This document shows, piece after piece, positions 61,168 through 64,000 of a stretch of DNA of 64,000 bases. Each line of letters starts with the position of its first letter. Position 1 is the stretch's first letter. The notes beneath the pieces are model-generated. The model saw only the letters and a program-made list of their open reading frames with translations, was not told where the DNA came from and made no database searches. The position numbers and the translations under genes are program-made. Origin of the DNA: Caballeronia sp. SBC1 (GTDB lineage Bacteria > Pseudomonadota > Gammaproteobacteria > Burkholderiales > Burkholderiaceae); NCBI RefSeq assembly GCF_011493005.1, contig NZ_CP049157.1, forward strand, positions 1-64,000, given 5' to 3'.

Positions 61168-63427
61168 TCTTGCCCGACCGGGCGCCGCCGACCTCCTGAA
61201 GCTGCTTGCGCCCTATCCGGGACGAGCGGCAATGGCGACGCGCATCGCGCTGATTTGCGCGCTGACCGTGTTCGTGACGAGCGCGTCCGGCACGCCGGAA
61301 GCGGCGATCTCAGCCTATGTCGTGTTCTTCCTGAACCGGCCCGACCGGGTGACGAGCGTGGTACTCGGAGCAGCATTGCTAGTGCTGGTCACGCTGGTCG
61401 TCGGGTTGGTCATGGTGGTCGCCATGTTCGCGCTCGACAATCCGGTCTGGCGCGTTGCGTGTATCGCGGGGCTTTCGTTCGGGCTGCTGTTCGTGACGTC
61501 GGCGAGCAAGCTTCGGCCCGTGGGCGCGATCATCGCGATGATCGTCGGGTTTGCGCTCGACGAGCTCGGTAGCGTGCCGTTTGGCGAGGTCGCGACGCGC
61601 GCCCTGCTCTATGCCTGGCTGTTTGTCGCAATTCCGATCGCGCTCTCGATCTGCGTCAACCTGTTGATGGCTCCATCGCCTCGGAAACTCGCCGGTCGCG
61701 AGCTGGCGAAGCGCCTGCGGATCGCGGCCCGCAGCCTGGCCGAGCCCGAAGGAACGCATGACGCACGCTATGCACGCGACGCATGCCTGCGCGAAGGGGA
61801 TGCGCAGATCGGTACGTGGCTGAAGCTCTCCGTTGCTGAAGGATCGTCGGTGAGGGCCGACGTTGCCGCGCTACGGCAGGCCGTGTCGTCGACGTTTGCG
61901 ATCCTGGTCGCGGCCGATCTGGCGGCAAGCGAACCGTCGGGCCGGCTGCCGGCATCGTTCATCAGGCCGATTACCGACACGCTGGAGAACATGGCCCGCA
62001 TGCTCGAGGCGGGCGGCTATCCGGTCGATATCGAACTCAGCCTGCCCGACGTGACAGAACTGACGCCGCTCGCGCGAATCGTTGCCGAGAACCTGCGCGA
62101 TGCGATCACGGGCTTTGCCGTGGTCGAGGTCGAAGCGGGACCCGAAGCCGGAGCCAGAGCCAAAAACGAAGTCGCAGTTGAAGCAGAAGCAGAAACCAAA
62201 GCCAAAGCCAAAGTCGAAGTCGAAGTCGAGGTCGCGGTCGAAGCGGAAGCCGAAGCCGAAGCCGAAGCCGCATCCGAAGCCGAAGCCGAAGCCGAAGCCC
62301 CGGCGACCGCCGGCAAGCGCGGCGGGTTCTTCCTGCCGGATGCATTCACGAACCCCGACCACGTCCGCTACGCGCTGAAGACCACTGCCGCGGCGATGTT
62401 CTGCTATCTGCTTTATTCGCAACTCGACTGGCCGGGTATCCACACCTGCTTCATCACGGTCTACATGGTGTCGCTTGGCACCACCGCCGAGACCGTCGAG
62501 AAGATGACACTGCGGATCGCGGGGTGTCTCGTGGGCGCGGTCCTCGGTACTGCTGCGATCGTGTTCGTGACGCCCATGCTGACGTCGGTCATCGGGTTGA
62601 TGGCGATGGTGCTGTTCGGTGCATGGGTGTCGGCGTGGGTTGCGTTCGGTTCGCCTCGTATTGCTTATGCTGGCTTCCAGATCGCCTTGGTGTTCTTCAT
62701 GTGCGTGATCCAGGGCGCGGCGCCCGGCTTTGACCTGACGGTCGCACGGGATCGCACGATCGGAATCCTGATCGGCAACGTAGTCGTCTATCTGGTCTTC
62801 ACCCGCGTATGGCCGGTCAGCGTTGCCGCGCGAGTCGACGCGGCGCTGAGCGCGCTGCAGCAGCAGTGGGCGCGGCTGCCGGTGCTGACCCATGCCGGCA
62901 CGCGCCGGGCACACGCCGCGAGCGCAATGGCTCAGTGCGGTGCGCTGGAACAAGACCTCGGGCTGATGCATTACGAGCCATCGTGGGTTCGCCCTGAACC
63001 GCAGTGGATCGCTGAACGTCGCGGCGTGCTGGCCAGACTCAGCGCGCTCGAAGGGCCGATGTTCCTGCTCGCCGAACGACGTCCGGGCGATGCGGCAATC
63101 GGCGGCTGGCTCAATCGGCTCAATCGGCTCAATCGGCTCAATCGGCTCAATCGGCTCAATCGGCTCACGGGCGAGCGGTCGCGAACGCCGGTCAAAACCG
63201 GCGCGCCGGCATCGGCGGATCGAGCTATGCCGGTCGTACCAAAGCCGGCTTTGCCTGACACGCAAAACCCAGTCTCGCCTGTCGCGCCAAACCCGACTTT
63301 GCCGGATGCGGCGTCCGACGACACACGCACTGCGTTGCTGAACCTCGGCGACGCACGCCTTACTCAACTCGAACACGCCGCGTCGAACGACGCCGCGAAG
63401 GACCTCACGACTCATGCGCCGGCTTGA
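61148..63427 (+). CDS. FUSC-family inner-membrane transporter, MdtO-like, with low-complexity inserts
   Basis: This 759-residue protein has two blocks of membrane helices (about 35-180 and 415-560) separated by a cytosolic region, as in MdtO/AaeB. Marks are AISAYVVFFLNRPDRVTSVVLGA, then FTNPDHVRYALKTTAAAMFCYLLYSQLDWPGIHTCFITVY (in parts). Residues about 326-385 are an Ala/Glu/Lys/Val insert encoded by GAAGCC-type hexamer repeats, and residues 655-674 are six LNR repeats encoded by a 9-base tandem repeat. Both lie in places where MdtO proteins are variable. The adaptor upstream and the outer-membrane factor downstream complete the pump; the substrates are likely aromatic or drug-like. Confidence 0.92.
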   Translation: MAQPAGDLARPGAADLLKLLAPYPGRAAMATRIALICALTVFVTSASGTPEAAISAYVVFFLNRPDRVTSVVLGAALLVLVTLVVGLVMVVAMFALDNPVWRVACIAGLSFGLLFVTSASKLRPVGAIIAMIVGFALDELGSVPFGEVATRALLYAWLFVAIPIALSICVNLLMAPSPRKLAGRELAKRLRIAARSLAEPEGTHDARYARDACLREGDAQIGTWLKLSVAEGSSVRADVAALRQAVSSTFAILVAADLAASEPSGRLPASFIRPITDTLENMARMLEAGGYPVDIELSLPDVTELTPLARIVAENLRDAITGFAVVEVEAGPEAGARAKNEVAVEAEAETKAKAKVEVEVEVAVEAEAEAEAEAASEAEAEAEAPATAGKRGGFFLPDAFTNPDHVRYALKTTAAAMFCYLLYSQLDWPGIHTCFITVYMVSLGTTAETVEKMTLRIAGCLVGAVLGTAAIVFVTPMLTSVIGLMAMVLFGAWVSAWVAFGSPRIAYAGFQIALVFFMCVIQGAAPGFDLTVARDRTIGILIGNVVVYLVFTRVWPVSVAARVDAALSALQQQWARLPVLTHAGTRRAHAASAMAQCGALEQDLGLMHYEPSWVRPEPQWIAERRGVLARLSALEGPMFLLAERRPGDAAIGGWLNRLNRLNRLNRLNRLNRLTGERSRTPVKTGAPASADRAMPVVPKPALPDTQNPVSPVAPNPTLPDAASDDTRTALLNLGDARLTQLEHAASNDAAKDLTTHAPA
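62130..62310 (+). repeat. Hexamer-rich low-complexity repeat (GAAGCC type)
   Basis: This part of the FUSC gene is made of irregular GAAGCC, GAAGTC, GCAGAA and CAAAGCC units coding for an Ala/Glu/Lys/Val-rich insert. Repeat units of 6 bases keep the frame if they expand or contract. Confidence 0.75.
63112..63165 (+). repeat. Six perfect 9-base tandem repeats (CAATCGGCT)
   Basis: CAATCGGCT is repeated six times without error and codes for LNR x6 in the FUSC protein. The unit length keeps the frame, so copy-number changes would add or remove three residues. Confidence 0.95.
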
Positions 63428-64000
63428 TCTTGCATTCGCACTGACGATCCTCGCCGCGACGGGGTTGGCCGGATGTGCCACGTCGTCCCTGGACATGGCG
63501 CCTGACAGCCCCGACCGTCCGTGGCAGCCACAGACGGATGCGGCCGGGGCTATCGTGCCGGGGCCGCCGGCATTGGCTGCATCGGTTGCATCAGCACGCC
63601 GCTACCAGTTGCCCGCGAATCCCGCGCTCGCCGCCGTGCCGCCTCCGCCGCCGTTGGAACAGGCGCATGCGTACGGACTACCCGAGCTGATCGATCTGGC
63701 GGAATCGGAGAACCCGCTGACCCGCATCGCGTGGAACGACGCGCGCAATGTCGCGCTCGCGGCCGGCATAGCAAGGAGTGCCTATCTTCCGCAACTGTCG
63801 GTCGCGGCGATGGGGTGGTACGCAGGCGACCAAGGTTCGAATTCATCCGTGCTCGACGATTCGTCAGTCAGCGCGTCGTCGCATGGCGCGACCCCGGTCG
63901 TCGCGCTGCAGTGGCTGCTGTTCGATTTCGGCGGACGAGCCGCGCGTGTCGAAGCCGCGTCGCAGGCAACGGTGATGGCGAACATCAGTTTCACCGCGGT
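63414..64000 (+). CDS. TolC-family outer-membrane lipoprotein, MdtP-like (3' end outside window)
   Basis: The first 195 codons of an outer-membrane factor are present. The signal is MRRLDLAFALTILAATGLAGCATS with lipobox LAGC. A proline-rich linker (VPGPPALAASV...AAVPPPPPLEQ) precedes the first OEP repeat: YGLPELIDLAESENPLTRIAWNDARNVALAAGIARSAYLPQLS (in parts), then ALQWLLFDFGGRAARVEAASQA. Its start overlaps the FUSC gene by 14 bases. It is the last visible gene of the YtcA/MdtN/MdtO-like operon. The window ends inside it. Confidence 0.92.
   Translation, partial: MRRLDLAFALTILAATGLAGCATSSLDMAPDSPDRPWQPQTDAAGAIVPGPPALAASVASARRYQLPANPALAAVPPPPPLEQAHAYGLPELIDLAESENPLTRIAWNDARNVALAAGIARSAYLPQLSVAAMGWYAGDQGSNSSVLDDSSVSASSHGATPVVALQWLLFDFGGRAARVEAASQATVMANISFTA

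Noticed and set aside
63112..63165. 9-base tandem repeats considered as a CRISPR-like or iteron array
   Set aside because: There are no spacers, the units are contiguous and in frame with the FUSC protein, and no origin or cas genes are near.
61871..63496. 541-codon minus-strand open frame opposite the FUSC gene
   Set aside because: It is a GC-driven shadow of a clearly recognised membrane transporter. Its Phe/Gly-rich runs are just the complement of the Ala/Glu repeats.

Overview
The window reads as chromosomal DNA of a high-GC betaproteobacterium of the family Burkholderiaceae, most likely Paraburkholderia or Caballeronia. The reasons are two Burkholderia-type general porins, at least five proteins with the small secreted DUF4148 domain that is abundant in this group, and the style of the regulators and efflux systems. 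No rRNA, tRNA, CRISPR array, integrase or transposase gene was seen. The organism name is an inference.

Layout. 1-3.9 kb: end of an RND efflux operon (permease, adaptor, outer-membrane lipoprotein). 3.9-12 kb: two porins around several small exported proteins and a two-component operon (RR, HK, and an OmpR-type regulator whose receiver has lost its phosphorylation residues). 12-17.7 kb: a decayed flavin monooxygenase remnant, an XRE-cupin/MHS transporter/FAD oxidoreductase catabolic unit, and an SDR/LysR pair. 17.8-24.7 kb: a signalling cluster of a membrane hybrid kinase, a soluble REC-PAS-PAS kinase and a NarL-type regulator, with a divergent periplasmic binding protein. 25-36.5 kb: a polyamine/amine uptake and catabolism island (ABC transporter, PuuB-like oxidase, HAD, frameshifted aldehyde dehydrogenase, GMC oxidoreductase, GcvA-like LysR). 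It contains a ~0.9 kb large inverted-repeat element. 37-41 kb: a VpsR-like sigma-54 activator, a stand-alone MnmD-type tRNA methyltransferase, a DJ-1/PfpI protein and a ProQ/FinO RNA chaperone. 41.7-43.7 kb: a GntR regulator behind twin operators and a chain of two tiny overlapping ORFs, a DUF1989 urea-carboxylase-associated protein, and a KdpF-like 34-residue membrane protein. 43.8-50.2 kb: a membrane-anchored protein with a DUF4148 tail, an orphan degenerate ABC ATPase, a DUF899/DUF2182 operon with a divergent TPR/HTH regulator, a beta-propeller protein and another DUF4148 protein. 50.7-55.2 kb: two tandem paralogous hybrid histidine kinases with a nearly identical core, converging on a LuxR-type regulator. 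55.6-58.6 kb: a Tat-exported serine hydrolase and a PadR/HAAS-DUF2807 pair. 59-64 kb: a lipoprotein and an MdtNOP-like operon (YtcA-like lipoprotein, HlyD adaptor, FUSC protein with low-complexity repeats, outer-membrane factor cut by the window end).

Functionally this is an accessory, environment-facing region: export, outer-membrane permeability, nitrogen-compound catabolism and a high density of signal transduction (six histidine-kinase or response-regulator loci). The candidates I find most unusual are the two-uORF chain ahead of the GntR gene, the gene-converted tandem kinases, the pseudo-receiver regulator, the long inverted-repeat element and the orphan ABC ATPase with altered catalytic motifs.
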